A stretch of DNA of 17,802 nucleotides. It comes from JAVBNW01 sp031551255 (GTDB lineage: Bacteria > Bacillota > Clostridia > Christensenellales > UBA1750). The stretch is from the NCBI GenBank assembly GCA_031551255.1, contig JAVBNW010000104.1:1-17802 (forward strand). Reading direction: 5' to 3'. The position numbers and the translations under genes are program-made. This document shows, one piece after another, positions 7,065 through 15,040 of the stretch. Position 1 is the stretch's first letter, and each line of letters begins with the position of its first letter. The notes under the pieces are model-generated. The model was not told the DNA's origin and searched no databases. It worked only from the letters and a program-made list of their open reading frames with translations.

Positions 7065-8735
7065 TTACTGCTTCAGCGCGTCGCGACGGATTTCCTTTAA
7101 GCGCCTGAGCGCCTCGTCGCCGCCCCTGCCGAACAGATCGTGCAACCTGGCATACTCGGCGTAGAGCGGCTCGTACGCGGCCCTGCGCATAGGATCGGGC
7201 GCATATACGACTTCCTTTACCCCGCCCATCTTCTTCGCCGCGTCAAATATGGTCGCATAGCCACCCTTTGCCTCGCCGGCGGCCACCGCGCCGAACATGG
7301 CGCTGCCCAGCGCAGGCGACTGGCTCGATCGACCGATGCGAATTTCACGCCCGGTCACATCGGCATAGATCTGCATCATAAGCGCGTTCTTCTCGGCGAT
7401 GCCACCGCAGGCATATAGCTCGTCCACCGGAACGCCGTGCTCGGCAAACGTATCCACGATCATGCGCGTGCCATATGCGGTCGCCTCAATCAGCGCCCTG
7501 TACATCTCCTCGGGCTTCGTAAGCAACGTCATGCCGAACATCGCGCCGGAAAGATCCGCATCAACGAGCACTGAGCGGTTGCCGTTCCACCAATCCAACG
7601 CTACGAGCCCGCTCTCGCCCACCGCGAGCTTTGCCGCCTTTTCGGTGAGCAACTCGTGCAGGTTTATGCCGCGCGCCCCGGCTTCCTTGACATAGGCCGC
7701 AGGGGCACAGTTTTCAACAAACCACTCAAAGTGATCCCCCACGCAGCTTTGCCCCGCCTCGTAGCCCAGAAAGCCCGGCAAAATGCCATCTTCCACCACG
7801 CCGCACATGCCGGGCACCAGCTTTTCCTCCTCGCCCAGCACCATGTGACAGGTGGAGGTGCCCATGATCATCAACAGCTTCCCCGGCTCGGTAATGCCCA
7901 CCGCCGGCATGGACACATGCGCGTCCACGTTGGCGACCGCCACCGCGGTACCGGGCAGAAGGCCCGTCCACTTTGCGGCTTCCGGGGTAATTTCGCCGGC
8001 CTTATGCCCGGCGGGATAGATGTCGAGCGAAAGCTTTTCTTCCACCACATTTTCGAGCCTGGGGTCCAACGCCTTGAAAAAATCCTTTGACGGGTAGCCC
8101 TCGCGCTTGTGCCACGTCGCCTTATAGCCCGCCGTACACGCGTTGCGCGCCTCGACGCCCGTCATCTGCCAGATGACCCAATCTGCCGCCTCGATGAACC
8201 TGTCCGCCGCGGCGTAGATCTCCGGCGCCTCGTTGAGCGTCTGCCAAACTTTGGGAAACATCCACTCGGACGAGATCTTTCCGCCGTACCTTTGCAAGAA
8301 CATTTCGCCGCGGGCCTGGGCCACTTCGTTAAGGCGCGTGGCCTCGCCCTGCGCGGCGTGGTGCTTCCACAGCTTGATAAACGCGTGCGGGTTGTGCTGG
8401 TATTCAGGTATCAGGCACAGTGGCTCGCCGCCGCGCGCAACCGGTAAAACCGTGCAGGCGGTAAAATCAATGCCCACGCCGATCACATCCTCGGGCCTAA
8501 CGCCCGATTTGCGCATCGCCTCAGGTACGACGGCGGCGATGCAGTCGAGATAGTCCTTCGGGTGCTGAAGCGCCCAATCGGGCGGCAGCCTTTCGCCCGT
8601 GGGCAGCGCCTCGTCCATCACGCCGTGGGGATACTCCATCACTGCGTGCTCAAGCTCCGCCCCGGTTTCCACCTCCACTACCAAGGCCCTGGCCGACTGC
8701 GTGCCAAAGTCGATGCCGATCGCATACTTGCCCAT
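7065..8735 (-). CDS. araB: L-ribulokinase, FGGY family
   Basis: This enzyme phosphorylates L-ribulose to L-ribulose 5-phosphate in L-arabinose catabolism. The 556 residues begin with the FGGY phosphate motif AIGIDFGTQSARALVVEV. They contain GVGIDFTACTVLPV and NACTAGYKATWHKREG, both typical of bacterial ribulokinase, and the C-terminal ATP-site region DELYACGGIAEKNALMMQI. Length agrees with the AraB family (about 550-570). The ATG at 8735-8733 is chosen because it follows GGGGAGGGG by five bases and begins at the family's normal N-terminus; longer in-frame readings run into the upstream gene. It follows the AI-2E-family gene by 19 bases, so the two are probably co-transcribed. No araA, araD or arabinose transporter is seen here, so it looks like an isolated pathway gene. 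A related pentulose substrate cannot be excluded. Confidence 0.93.
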   Translation of the reverse strand: MGKYAIGIDFGTQSARALVVEVETGAELEHAVMEYPHGVMDEALPTGERLPPDWALQHPKDYLDCIAAVVPEAMRKSGVRPEDVIGVGIDFTACTVLPVARGGEPLCLIPEYQHNPHAFIKLWKHHAAQGEATRLNEVAQARGEMFLQRYGGKISSEWMFPKVWQTLNEAPEIYAAADRFIEAADWVIWQMTGVEARNACTAGYKATWHKREGYPSKDFFKALDPRLENVVEEKLSLDIYPAGHKAGEITPEAAKWTGLLPGTAVAVANVDAHVSMPAVGITEPGKLLMIMGTSTCHMVLGEEEKLVPGMCGVVEDGILPGFLGYEAGQSCVGDHFEWFVENCAPAAYVKEAGARGINLHELLTEKAAKLAVGESGLVALDWWNGNRSVLVDADLSGAMFGMTLLTKPEEMYRALIEATAYGTRMIVDTFAEHGVPVDELYACGGIAEKNALMMQIYADVTGREIRIGRSSQSPALGSAMFGAVAAGEAKGGYATIFDAAKKMGGVKEVVYAPDPMRRAAYEPLYAEYARLHDLFGRGGDEALRRLKEIRRDALKQ

Positions 8736-8754
8736 GAAAACCCCTCCCCAATTT

Positions 8755-9924
8755 CTATATCGATTCCGGCGCCTTGTCGGCCTTCGATGAACCTGAGCCG
8801 ACTTCCGTGCCGTTGAGCACTTCCCTAAGCGTTCTGCCGTGCGCATAGTATTCATAAACGATTCTAAGCACCACCACCAGAATCGGCCCGCCGATGAGCC
8901 CCACAAAGCCAAACAACCGGAAGCCCGCATACATGGCCGCCATCGTCAACAGCGATGGAAGGCCTATTTGCACGCTGACGAGGCGCGGCTCGAGCACATT
9001 GCGGCCAATGAGCACCGCAATGTAGATCAGAAACAGCCCGATGGCCAAGGGCACGTTGCCCGTCACCAACGAATAAACCGCCCAGGAGTTTAGAAACAGG
9101 CCGCTGCCGATGACGGGCAGCGCATCGAACAGCGCGATGATCATGGCGATCACCAGCGCGTATTCCACGCGCAGAATGGTAAGCCCTATGAAGATGATCG
9201 CAAACACTGCCAGCATAAGCAGCAACTGGGCCCGTATGTAGCCAAACAACGTAGAAAACAGGCGGTTTTTCACGTTGACGATCCTATCCATCCACTCCTG
9301 CGGCAAGGACTCGCGCATGAACCCCGACATGCGCGGCCGCATGGAGCACATATAGTACGTGCCGACGAGCCACATGATGATGGACAGCAAAATGACCGGA
9401 ATTCTCTGAGCGGTCGTCCACACGCCGCGGGCGAGCGGGTTGACGACGGTGGAAAGCTGCCGGACCGCCGTGGAAAGCAGCGTGGAAATTTCGCCGGTGA
9501 TCGACATGGTGAGATCCTCGGGCAAGATGTCGATCTTCTCCTCCACCCAGGCGGCAAAAACCTTCAGCTGGGCGGAAAACTCGTTGATCCACGCGGGCAC
9601 CGAGGTCGCGAGCGAAACGAGCTGCGTGATGATCTGATCGATCAAAAACGTGAGCGCCACCCCTACGATCACGCCCATCACCAGCATCGTGGCGATGGAT
9701 GCGACCGAGCGGGGAACATAGTGGCCCTTTACGCCAATTTTGCACAGCCGGCGGATGATGGGCTCCATGGCCATGGCGCCAAGCAGCGCCAGCACAAACG
9801 GCATCAGCAGCGCGGCTGCCCTAAGCGAAAAATAAAAGAGGACGCCGGAAATTACGAACACAAAGATAAGCTTTATTAAGTTGAACATCGGCTTTTTCGA
9901 GAGCTCTTTCCACTGATTTGCCAA
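8755..9924 (-). CDS. AI-2E family membrane protein (YtvI/TqsA-like)
   Basis: A 389-residue polytopic protein of the AI-2E transporter superfamily (PF01594 type). Two N-terminal hydrophobic segments (FNLIKLIFVFVISGVLFYF and ALLMPFVLALLGAMAMEPII) precede a third helix around SIATMLVMGVIVGVALTFLI. A long amphipathic extracytoplasmic region follows, then the conserved C-terminal helix block with ALFDALPVIGSGLFLNSWAV and GFVGLIGGPILVVVLRIVYE. The family's DxLPxxG-type loop is present. The TTG at 9924-9922 is taken as start because GGGAGA lies six bases upstream and no ATG fits. Members act in autoinducer export, Na+/H+ exchange or, in spore formers, sporulation (YtvI); which applies here cannot be told. 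It is upstream of araB with a 19-base gap. Confidence 0.85.
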   Translation of the reverse strand: MANQWKELSKKPMFNLIKLIFVFVISGVLFYFSLRAAALLMPFVLALLGAMAMEPIIRRLCKIGVKGHYVPRSVASIATMLVMGVIVGVALTFLIDQIITQLVSLATSVPAWINEFSAQLKVFAAWVEEKIDILPEDLTMSITGEISTLLSTAVRQLSTVVNPLARGVWTTAQRIPVILLSIIMWLVGTYYMCSMRPRMSGFMRESLPQEWMDRIVNVKNRLFSTLFGYIRAQLLLMLAVFAIIFIGLTILRVEYALVIAMIIALFDALPVIGSGLFLNSWAVYSLVTGNVPLAIGLFLIYIAVLIGRNVLEPRLVSVQIGLPSLLTMAAMYAGFRLFGFVGLIGGPILVVVLRIVYEYYAHGRTLREVLNGTEVGSGSSKADKAPESI

Positions 9925-9969
9925 CCGGATTCTCCCTTCTCCCCCCGCAACGTTGCAATCCTATGCCGT

Positions 9970-10335
9970 AAAAAGCAGAACGGAACGCGCTATACGTTCG
10001 CAGCGCGATGACAAACTGCGGTTTGCCATCGCGACATGCAAACCCTTCAAATGACTGCGTCATTTGCGGCCGGGCTTGCAACCTAACCGGAATGAGCCTG
10101 CGCGCGGCGCCTTGCAGTTCGCGAATACCCACGACTATCTCCTAGGGTCGTCTGTCGCGGGGCGCTACTCCACCCCACCAAACCTTCGGTTTGTCGGGGG
10201 CCTCGGCCGACCTTTCGCCGTGCCGGTTTACGCCTTCGGCGCGCACGGCTCCGACCACCCTTCGGCTCTTCTTAAGCGGGGCCTGCGGCCCCGCGCCCCC
10301 AAGAGAGAATGCAAAATGCATGTCGTTTTTCGTTT
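9970..10335 (-). ncRNA. Candidate structured noncoding RNA or long leader
   Basis: The 461-base gap between two minus-strand genes is dense with hairpins. They are 10276-10283/10287-10294 (8 pairs), 10217-10223/10243-10249 (7 pairs) enclosing 10231-10234/10238-10241, 10179-10184/10188-10193, 10131-10135/10147-10151, 10048-10055/10059-10066 (8 pairs), and 10004-10016/10021-10033. The last has 13 pairs with a single defect that is U-G on minus-strand RNA but A-C on plus, which favours leftward transcription. A perfect TTGACA -35 box lies just upstream. A weak terminator-like hairpin followed by CTTTTT ends near 9970. It matches no RNA class I can recall. It could be a free RNA of about 365 nt, the leader of the AI-2E/araB operon, or a dispersed repeat. 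Confidence 0.4.
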
Positions 10336-10340
10336 CCCGC

Positions 10341-10370
10341 ATCATTTTTTCAAGTTTCTTCTATTGTCAA
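10341..10370 (-). promoter_or_regulatory. Probable promoter reading into the structured element
   Basis: On the minus strand a consensus TTGACA (10370-10365) is followed after 18 bases by AATGAT (10346-10341), four of six matches to TATAAT. It sits 16 bases beyond the stop codon of the CBS-domain gene and would start RNA near 10334, at the edge of the hairpin-rich tract. It could serve the noncoding RNA, the AI-2E/araB pair, or both. Confidence 0.45.
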
Positions 10371-10385
10371 CTGCCTAGGAACGCG

Positions 10386-11705
10386 CTACGCGTTCGGTTC
10401 CGCGCTCTTTTGCACAAGCGCCCATAACACGCGCCGGTCGGCGATCTCATGAACCTGAATCTCCAACCCCAAAGCCGACGCGCGCGGCTGCGAGCCGTCT
10501 TCCGGCACGAAGCCCAGCAGCTTGAAGGCCAACCCGCCTACGGTATCGACATCCTCGTCTCCGATCTTCATGCCCAGCAGGTCGCCCAGCGTTTCCAAAT
10601 CCATGTTGCCGGGCACGCGGTATACCCCCGGGCTGGTCTCCGTTACCGCGTCGGCAACCTTGTCGCTCTCGTCGTAAATATCCCCCACGATTTCCTCGAT
10701 GAGATCTTCCATCGTCACCATGCCGCTGGTGCCGCCGTATTCATCTACCACAATTGCGATGTGCATTTTACGCTTTTGCATTTCGCGCAAAAGGGCATCG
10801 GTGTGCAGGGTTTCGGGCACAAAGTACGGCTTCATCAAAATATCCTTAAGGGGCAGGGGATTGTCTTTCATCGCGTTGAGAAAATAATCCCTCGCACGGA
10901 GTATGCCCACAATATCGTCCAAGTCGCCGTCGAATACGGGGAATCTCGAATAGCCGCTCTCCTGCATCAGGGCGACGATCGCGGCGTCATCGTCCGCAAC
11001 GGATATAGCCGCCATATCGGTGCGATGCGTCATCACCTCGGAAAGCTGCGTATTGTTCAGCTCGAATACGTTCTCGATCATCTCCTGCTCCTGCGGCTCG
11101 ATCACGCCCGCCGCCCCGCCCATATCCACCATCATGCGGATTTCCTCTTCGCTTAGGGCATCGCCCGAAGCATGCGGGTCCATGCCGAAAAGGCGGATCA
11201 CGCCGTTGGTGCAGGCGGTAAGCAGCGCCACGACGGGCCTTAGCATCGCCGCAAAAAAGCTTATGATTCCGGCGACGCCCAGGGAAATCTCCACCGGCCT
11301 TTGCATGGCAATGCGCTTGGGCACAAGCTCGCCGAACACGAGCGTCAAAAAGGCGATGACGATTGTAATGGCGACCACCATGATGGTATTGAGCGTCGCC
11401 GCCGGAACGCGTACGCCAAGGGATATCATCCAGGCGACAAGCGGCCCGGCAAAGTTATCCGCCGCAAACGCCGAGCCCAGAAAGCCCGACAGCGTCACCC
11501 CGACCTGAATCGTCGCCAGAAAGCGCGCGGGAACCTTGATGAGCTTCCCAAGCGCCTTGGCGCCCCTTCGGCCCTGCGTGGCGAGCTTGAGGGCCTTTGC
11601 CTCGTTGATGGAGATTACGGCGATTTCCGACATCGCAAAGAACGCGTTGAGCACAATAAGCACAACTTGCAGAATGATGCTGCCCAGCGCAGAACCCCCG
11701 TCCAA
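10386..11705 (-). CDS. CNNM/CorC-type transporter with CBS domains
   Basis: A 439-residue membrane protein of the hemolysin C/CorC/CNNM group, linked in characterised members to Mg2+/Co2+ export. An N-terminal DUF21 (CNNM) membrane domain (about 5-190) carries the conserved FAMSEIA and FGELVPKRIA stretches. A pair of CBS domains follows (about 215-340), including SRFPVFDGDLDDIVGILRAR and the hallmark VVDEYGGTSGMVTMEDLIEE. The C-terminal CorC/HlyC domain (about 350-430) ends the protein. The start is TTG at 11705-11703, about five bases after GAGGTG; a nearby ATG is out of frame. It follows the UroD-like gene by 27 bases, so it is likely part of the nadE-led transcript. Older names such as hemolysin are misleading for this family. 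Confidence 0.9.
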   Translation of the reverse strand: MDGGSALGSIILQVVLIVLNAFFAMSEIAVISINEAKALKLATQGRRGAKALGKLIKVPARFLATIQVGVTLSGFLGSAFAADNFAGPLVAWMISLGVRVPAATLNTIMVVAITIVIAFLTLVFGELVPKRIAMQRPVEISLGVAGIISFFAAMLRPVVALLTACTNGVIRLFGMDPHASGDALSEEEIRMMVDMGGAAGVIEPQEQEMIENVFELNNTQLSEVMTHRTDMAAISVADDDAAIVALMQESGYSRFPVFDGDLDDIVGILRARDYFLNAMKDNPLPLKDILMKPYFVPETLHTDALLREMQKRKMHIAIVVDEYGGTSGMVTMEDLIEEIVGDIYDESDKVADAVTETSPGVYRVPGNMDLETLGDLLGMKIGDEDVDTVGGLAFKLLGFVPEDGSQPRASALGLEIQVHEIADRRVLWALVQKSAEPNA

Positions 11706-11732
11706 CCCATCACCTCGTTACATCGCGCGCCG

Positions 11733-12794
11733 TCATTGCGCGCCGTTATATTCCGTTACCGTCAGGACAAACGCCTCGATGTTTTCGTAGGGAACCTCCG
11801 GCTCCAACACGTGCGTGGGCGCGAGATACAGTCCGCCGCCCTCTCCTACCTTTGCGATGAGCTCAAGGCACGCGCCGCGCACATCCTTAGGCGTGCCAAA
11901 GGGCATGGTGGACTGCGTGCCCACCCCGCCCCAGAAGCTGAGCCTGTCGCCGTAGAGCCGCTTGAGCTCGATCGCATCCATACACTCGGGCTGAATGGGG
12001 TTGAGCACCTCCACGCCAGCCTCGATGAGCCCCGGCACCACCCGCGCGATATTCCCATCGGAATGATAGGTTATTAAAATATCGGGGTTAACCGCCTTGG
12101 CGGCGGCGATCACGCGCGCAAGGCGCGGCTTCAGCATAGCCTCCCACTTCCTGGGCGCCATCATCATATCGATCTGGGTGCCGACGTCGTCTCCAAGGCA
12201 CAGCACATCCAGCCCTGCCAACGCATAGCGCCGCGCCATCTCCTCTCTGATGACGCACAAGCGCTCGAGCAGCGCCTCGCACATTTCCGGAAACACCACG
12301 ATATCCTCTAAAAAGCGCTCCATACCGCGCAGGTACCACGCGCTTTCAAACAGCGTAATCTCCATGCCCGCCATGGCCACGAGGCCCTGCTCCTTTACCT
12401 GCCTGGCCCTTTGCTCAAGCGTTTCCCAGTCCATATCGCGCGTAGGGTCCGGCCACGGATACTCCGCAATCTGCGTAGGATCCGTAAGTCCTTCCAGAGG
12501 AAACACCATCGATGTAAAATGCGCCATCGTGCCTTTGCGCGAGCCGAAGCCGAAATCGGGCGAAATCATCACGTCCGGGTCCCCCGCGTACCAGCGCGCG
12601 CGGAAGCGCCGCGCGTCGGCCAGGCAGGGAACGCCCAGCGTGCGGGTGGGAAACCCGTAGTAAGCCGCATAATCCGTATGCCCGGTGCGCCGCGCAAACT
12701 CCTCAAGCTGCGAGGGACACAGGCTGAACGAAAACGGCACAAAGCCCTCGCTCTTGCGGCGCATGGCGTCGAAAAACTTCTGACGAATGTCCAT
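11733..12794 (-). CDS. UroD-like protein of the corrinoid methyltransferase superfamily
   Basis: A 353-residue protein with the uroporphyrinogen decarboxylase fold. Recognisable parts are a FPLEGLTDPTQIAEYPWPDP strand, a region AGLDVLCLGDDVGTQ, DILITYHSDGNIARVVPGLI, and the block EVLNPIQPECMD...LSFWGGVGTQSTMPFGTP, ending in APTHVLEPEVPYENIEAF. In MtaA/MtbA methyl-corrinoid methyltransferases the zinc motif is H-x-C; here it reads H-S-D. This is therefore probably not a canonical MtaA enzyme, nor a heme-pathway HemE, but one of the many UroD-like proteins of unknown substrate. ATG at 12794-12792 follows AAGGAGG by five bases. It lies 50 bases after nadE and 27 before the CBS transporter gene, consistent with one operon. 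Confidence 0.8.
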   Translation of the reverse strand: MDIRQKFFDAMRRKSEGFVPFSFSLCPSQLEEFARRTGHTDYAAYYGFPTRTLGVPCLADARRFRARWYAGDPDVMISPDFGFGSRKGTMAHFTSMVFPLEGLTDPTQIAEYPWPDPTRDMDWETLEQRARQVKEQGLVAMAGMEITLFESAWYLRGMERFLEDIVVFPEMCEALLERLCVIREEMARRYALAGLDVLCLGDDVGTQIDMMMAPRKWEAMLKPRLARVIAAAKAVNPDILITYHSDGNIARVVPGLIEAGVEVLNPIQPECMDAIELKRLYGDRLSFWGGVGTQSTMPFGTPKDVRGACLELIAKVGEGGGLYLAPTHVLEPEVPYENIEAFVLTVTEYNGAQ

Positions 12795-12844
12795 AAAATC
12801 CTCCTTGCGCGTCGGTAGGTATCGTCATGTCGATCCTTGGCGGC

Positions 12845-14674
12845 TTACGCCAAATCCGAAGGCAGTACGAGCCCGGATACGGGCGACAGCGAAGCCTCGA
12901 GCACCGCCGGGCCCTCGGGTGCGGTAACGCGCTTGAACTGCGAGGCGTTCATGCGCTTCATAAATACATCAAGCGCATGCTCGATCGTCTTTTCGGTCAT
13001 CACCCTATCAAACTCCGTCTTTTCCGCGAGAAAGCGAAGCTTTTCTCGCCCTGCCCCGCGCACAAGGTAATGATATAGGAAGAAATCGTGCAATTCGTAC
13101 GGGCCGAGGATTCCCTCGGTGGATTGCATTTCGCTCCCCGGCGTAAGCTCCGGGCTGATGGGCGTCGCAAGAACGTTCATCAGCGTTTCGCGCAGCGCTT
13201 CGTTGCCGGACAGGTAGGCATGCCAGCGCACCATGCGCTGAAGCATCGTCTTTGGAATGCCCGCGTTGACCCCGTACATGCCGGTTTGATCCCCGCCGTA
13301 TGTACACCAGCCTAGCGCAAGCTCGCTCATATCTCCGGTGGAAAGCTGCAAAGCGCCCGTAAGGTTTGCGATGTTGAGGGCGATGGCTGTCCTAAGCCGC
13401 GCCTGCACGTTTTCATAGGTTACATCCGGCGTAACGCCGTCGTGCCCGATGGCCAAAAGCTCGTCCAGGCACATTTTGCGGATGTCGATCTCGCGAAAGT
13501 CGCATCCGATTGCCTGCGCGAGCGAGCGAGCGTTGCCCTTTGTCGTATCGGATGTCGCGAGGCCCGGCATGGAAACGGCGATCACGTTCGTAGGCGGGCC
13601 GCCTAGCTCGCTCACCGCGCGGCGCGCAACCAGAAGCGCGCACGTGGAATCCAGCCCACCGGACCAGGCCAGCACGACCTTGTCCGTACGGACATGCCGC
13701 ATGCGCCGCTTTAAGGCCGCCACCTGGATGGCAAATGCATCGGCATACGCGTCGTCCCCTTCTACAAAAAGCGGATGAGCGCACATCGCGCGCGCAAAGT
13801 GCGTCTGCGCATCGTAGCGCGGCCCGCGCAGCCCTTGCGCACAGGGCAAGGGCTCTTGGGCATATTCCGCCTCCGCGCGCGTGCGGCGCATAAACGCCAA
13901 CCCCTGAACGTCGATATCCGCGATGGCAATCTGCCCGCCTTCGTCAAAGCGCCTACCCCCAGCCAGGTGCTCACCCGCCTCGATCAAAACGCAATCGCCC
14001 GCATATACGCCTCCGCTTACGGATTCGCCCGGCCCCGCAAACGCGGCGGCCACGGCGCAGCAGCTAACGCGCGCAAGCGCCGCGATATCCCGCGCACGAA
14101 GCGCGTCAAAACCAGCCCTCGCGCGGCGCGCCACCGGCAGCAGCACGATGTGCGCCCCGCGGCGCGACAGCGTGGGGATCTCTTCCTCGTTACGGGCAAC
14201 CCCAAGCGCGACGCCGCCGAGCGAGAATACATCCTCTCCCAAGCGCGCCATGTGCCCCGCACATTCCACATCGCGCGCAGGGGCGTCGTAGCGCGAAAAC
14301 CAGCGCGCCTGCTCCGGAGTGGGCCTCAGGGGCACGATCGATAAAATTTCCCCCTGCGCCATCAAAAGCGACGCGTTGTATGTCCTTCCCTCGATTGCCA
14401 GCGGCAGCCCGATCAGCGCGGCACAGTCAAGAGCCGCGCCGGTCTCAAGCAGCGTTTCCAGCGAAAGCCGCGCGGCGCTGAGCAGATCCGAGCGAAAAAA
14501 CAAATCTCCTAAGGTGGCGCCGGTGAGGCAAAGCTCGGGAAATACGGCCAGCAGCGCCCCTTTGCCGTCGGCCTCTCTCCACGCATCCGCCACGGCCTGC
14601 GCATTGGCCACCGGGTCGCCAAGCCGGACAGGCGGCGAAACCGCAGCGATCTTGGCAAATCCATGCGTCGGTAT
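12845..14674 (-). CDS. nadE: NAD+ synthetase with degenerate glutaminase domain, apparent ATA start
   Basis: It makes NAD+ from nicotinate adenine dinucleotide. The N-terminal nitrilase-like domain (about 5-270) keeps Glu47 in FPELCLTG. The position of the catalytic Lys (family VPK) is Leu116 (IVPLRPTP), and the position of the nucleophilic Cys (family E-I-C-E-D) is Asn162 (ARNEEE), with a shortened loop after it. GPGES at 214-218 is kept. The C-terminal synthetase domain looks intact, with the ATP loop SGGLDS at 338-343 and STGDMSELALGWCTYGGD. The protein therefore probably uses free ammonia or another donor. The start is inferred as ATA at 14674-14672, eight bases after AAAAGGGGG and at the usual family N-terminus (PTHGFAKIAAVSP). 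The good promoter at 14774-14802 excludes longer readings. This gives about 609 residues, slightly short for the family. Confidence 0.88.
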   Translation of the reverse strand: MPTHGFAKIAAVSPPVRLGDPVANAQAVADAWREADGKGALLAVFPELCLTGATLGDLFFRSDLLSAARLSLETLLETGAALDCAALIGLPLAIEGRTYNASLLMAQGEILSIVPLRPTPEQARWFSRYDAPARDVECAGHMARLGEDVFSLGGVALGVARNEEEIPTLSRRGAHIVLLPVARRARAGFDALRARDIAALARVSCCAVAAAFAGPGESVSGGVYAGDCVLIEAGEHLAGGRRFDEGGQIAIADIDVQGLAFMRRTRAEAEYAQEPLPCAQGLRGPRYDAQTHFARAMCAHPLFVEGDDAYADAFAIQVAALKRRMRHVRTDKVVLAWSGGLDSTCALLVARRAVSELGGPPTNVIAVSMPGLATSDTTKGNARSLAQAIGCDFREIDIRKMCLDELLAIGHDGVTPDVTYENVQARLRTAIALNIANLTGALQLSTGDMSELALGWCTYGGDQTGMYGVNAGIPKTMLQRMVRWHAYLSGNEALRETLMNVLATPISPELTPGSEMQSTEGILGPYELHDFFLYHYLVRGAGREKLRFLAEKTEFDRVMTEKTIEHALDVFMKRMNASQFKRVTAPEGPAVLEASLSPVSGLVLPSDLA

Positions 14675-14773
14675 GAAAATCGCCCCCTTTTCGTTGTTGC
14701 GAAAATTGAAAGCGCGAAAAAACAGTTTGGCATGAGCTGTACCGGATAGCCTCCGGCATGCATCGCCGCTGTT

Positions 14774-14802
14774 ATTATACGGTATCGCGCCATAGGCCAC
14801 AA
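14774..14802 (-). promoter_or_regulatory. Sigma-A-like promoter of nadE
   Basis: On the minus strand TTGTGG (14802-14797) and a perfect TATAAT (14779-14774) are separated by 17 bases. RNA would start near 14767, giving a leader of about 93 bases before the inferred ATA start. The leader can fold CCGGA/TCCGG (14752-14756 with 14742-14746) inside a GCATG/CATGC pair, and a run of six T follows eight bases later. A weak attenuator is possible but not convincing. Confidence 0.7.
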
Positions 14803-14866
14803 TGCAATTTCTGTGAAAACCGCCTTCGCATCCTATCCGCTTTGCGCAAACTTTGGCGAACCGCCC

Positions 14867-14895
14867 TTGCTTTTTCAACGATACGATGCTACACT
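14867..14895 (+). promoter_or_regulatory. Probable promoter of the MATE gene
   Basis: TTGCTT (14867-14872) and TACACT (14890-14895) are 17 bases apart. RNA would begin near 14902, leaving a leader of about 188 bases before the MATE start codon. It is divergent from the nadE promoter and about 65 bases from it. Confidence 0.45.
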
Positions 14896-14944
14896 ATGCG
14901 CAGTTTCGGCACGGTAAATTCTGAACAATAGAACGGCCTGATCG

Positions 14945-14973
14945 GAACGGCGGCACGTTTTACGTGCGCGTTC
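14945..14973 (+). terminator. Terminator-like hairpin in the MATE leader (first)
   Basis: GAACG (14945-14949) pairs with CGTTC (14969-14973), and GCACG (14953-14957) with CGTGC (14963-14967) over TTTTA, with a small internal loop. The sequence TTCTTTT follows. It lies between the predicted transcription start and the MATE gene, so it would act on the MATE transcript itself. Confidence 0.45.
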
Positions 14974-15014
14974 TTCTTTTAACGCATGAAAACCCTTGTG
15001 CACGGGCAAGATCG

Positions 15015-15040
15015 GGCGGCTTCCCGCCGTTTTTTCTTTT
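15015..15040 (+). terminator. Terminator-like hairpin in the MATE leader (second)
   Basis: GGCGG (15015-15019) and CCGCC (15024-15028) close a CTTC loop and are followed by GTTTTTTCTTTTT. An enclosing helix 14997-15005/15049-15057 and a competing TCGGG/CCCGA pair (15012-15016 with 15042-15046) are possible. That is the arrangement expected of an attenuator or riboswitch expression platform. It ends about 50 bases before the start codon. Confidence 0.45.

Noticed and set aside
6711..7100. Plus-strand open frame of 129 codons
   Set aside because: It runs through perfect inverted repeats and into the araB 3' end, has no ribosome binding site and no family features.
9821..10132. Minus-strand open frame of 103 codons overlapping the start of the AI-2E gene
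   Set aside because: It overlaps a well-supported gene in another frame and covers the hairpins of the structured element.
10142..10345. Minus-strand open frame of 67 codons inside the hairpin-rich element
   Set aside because: It is made of GC-rich stems translated by chance and has no clear ribosome binding site; it may only be real if the element proves protein-coding in relatives.
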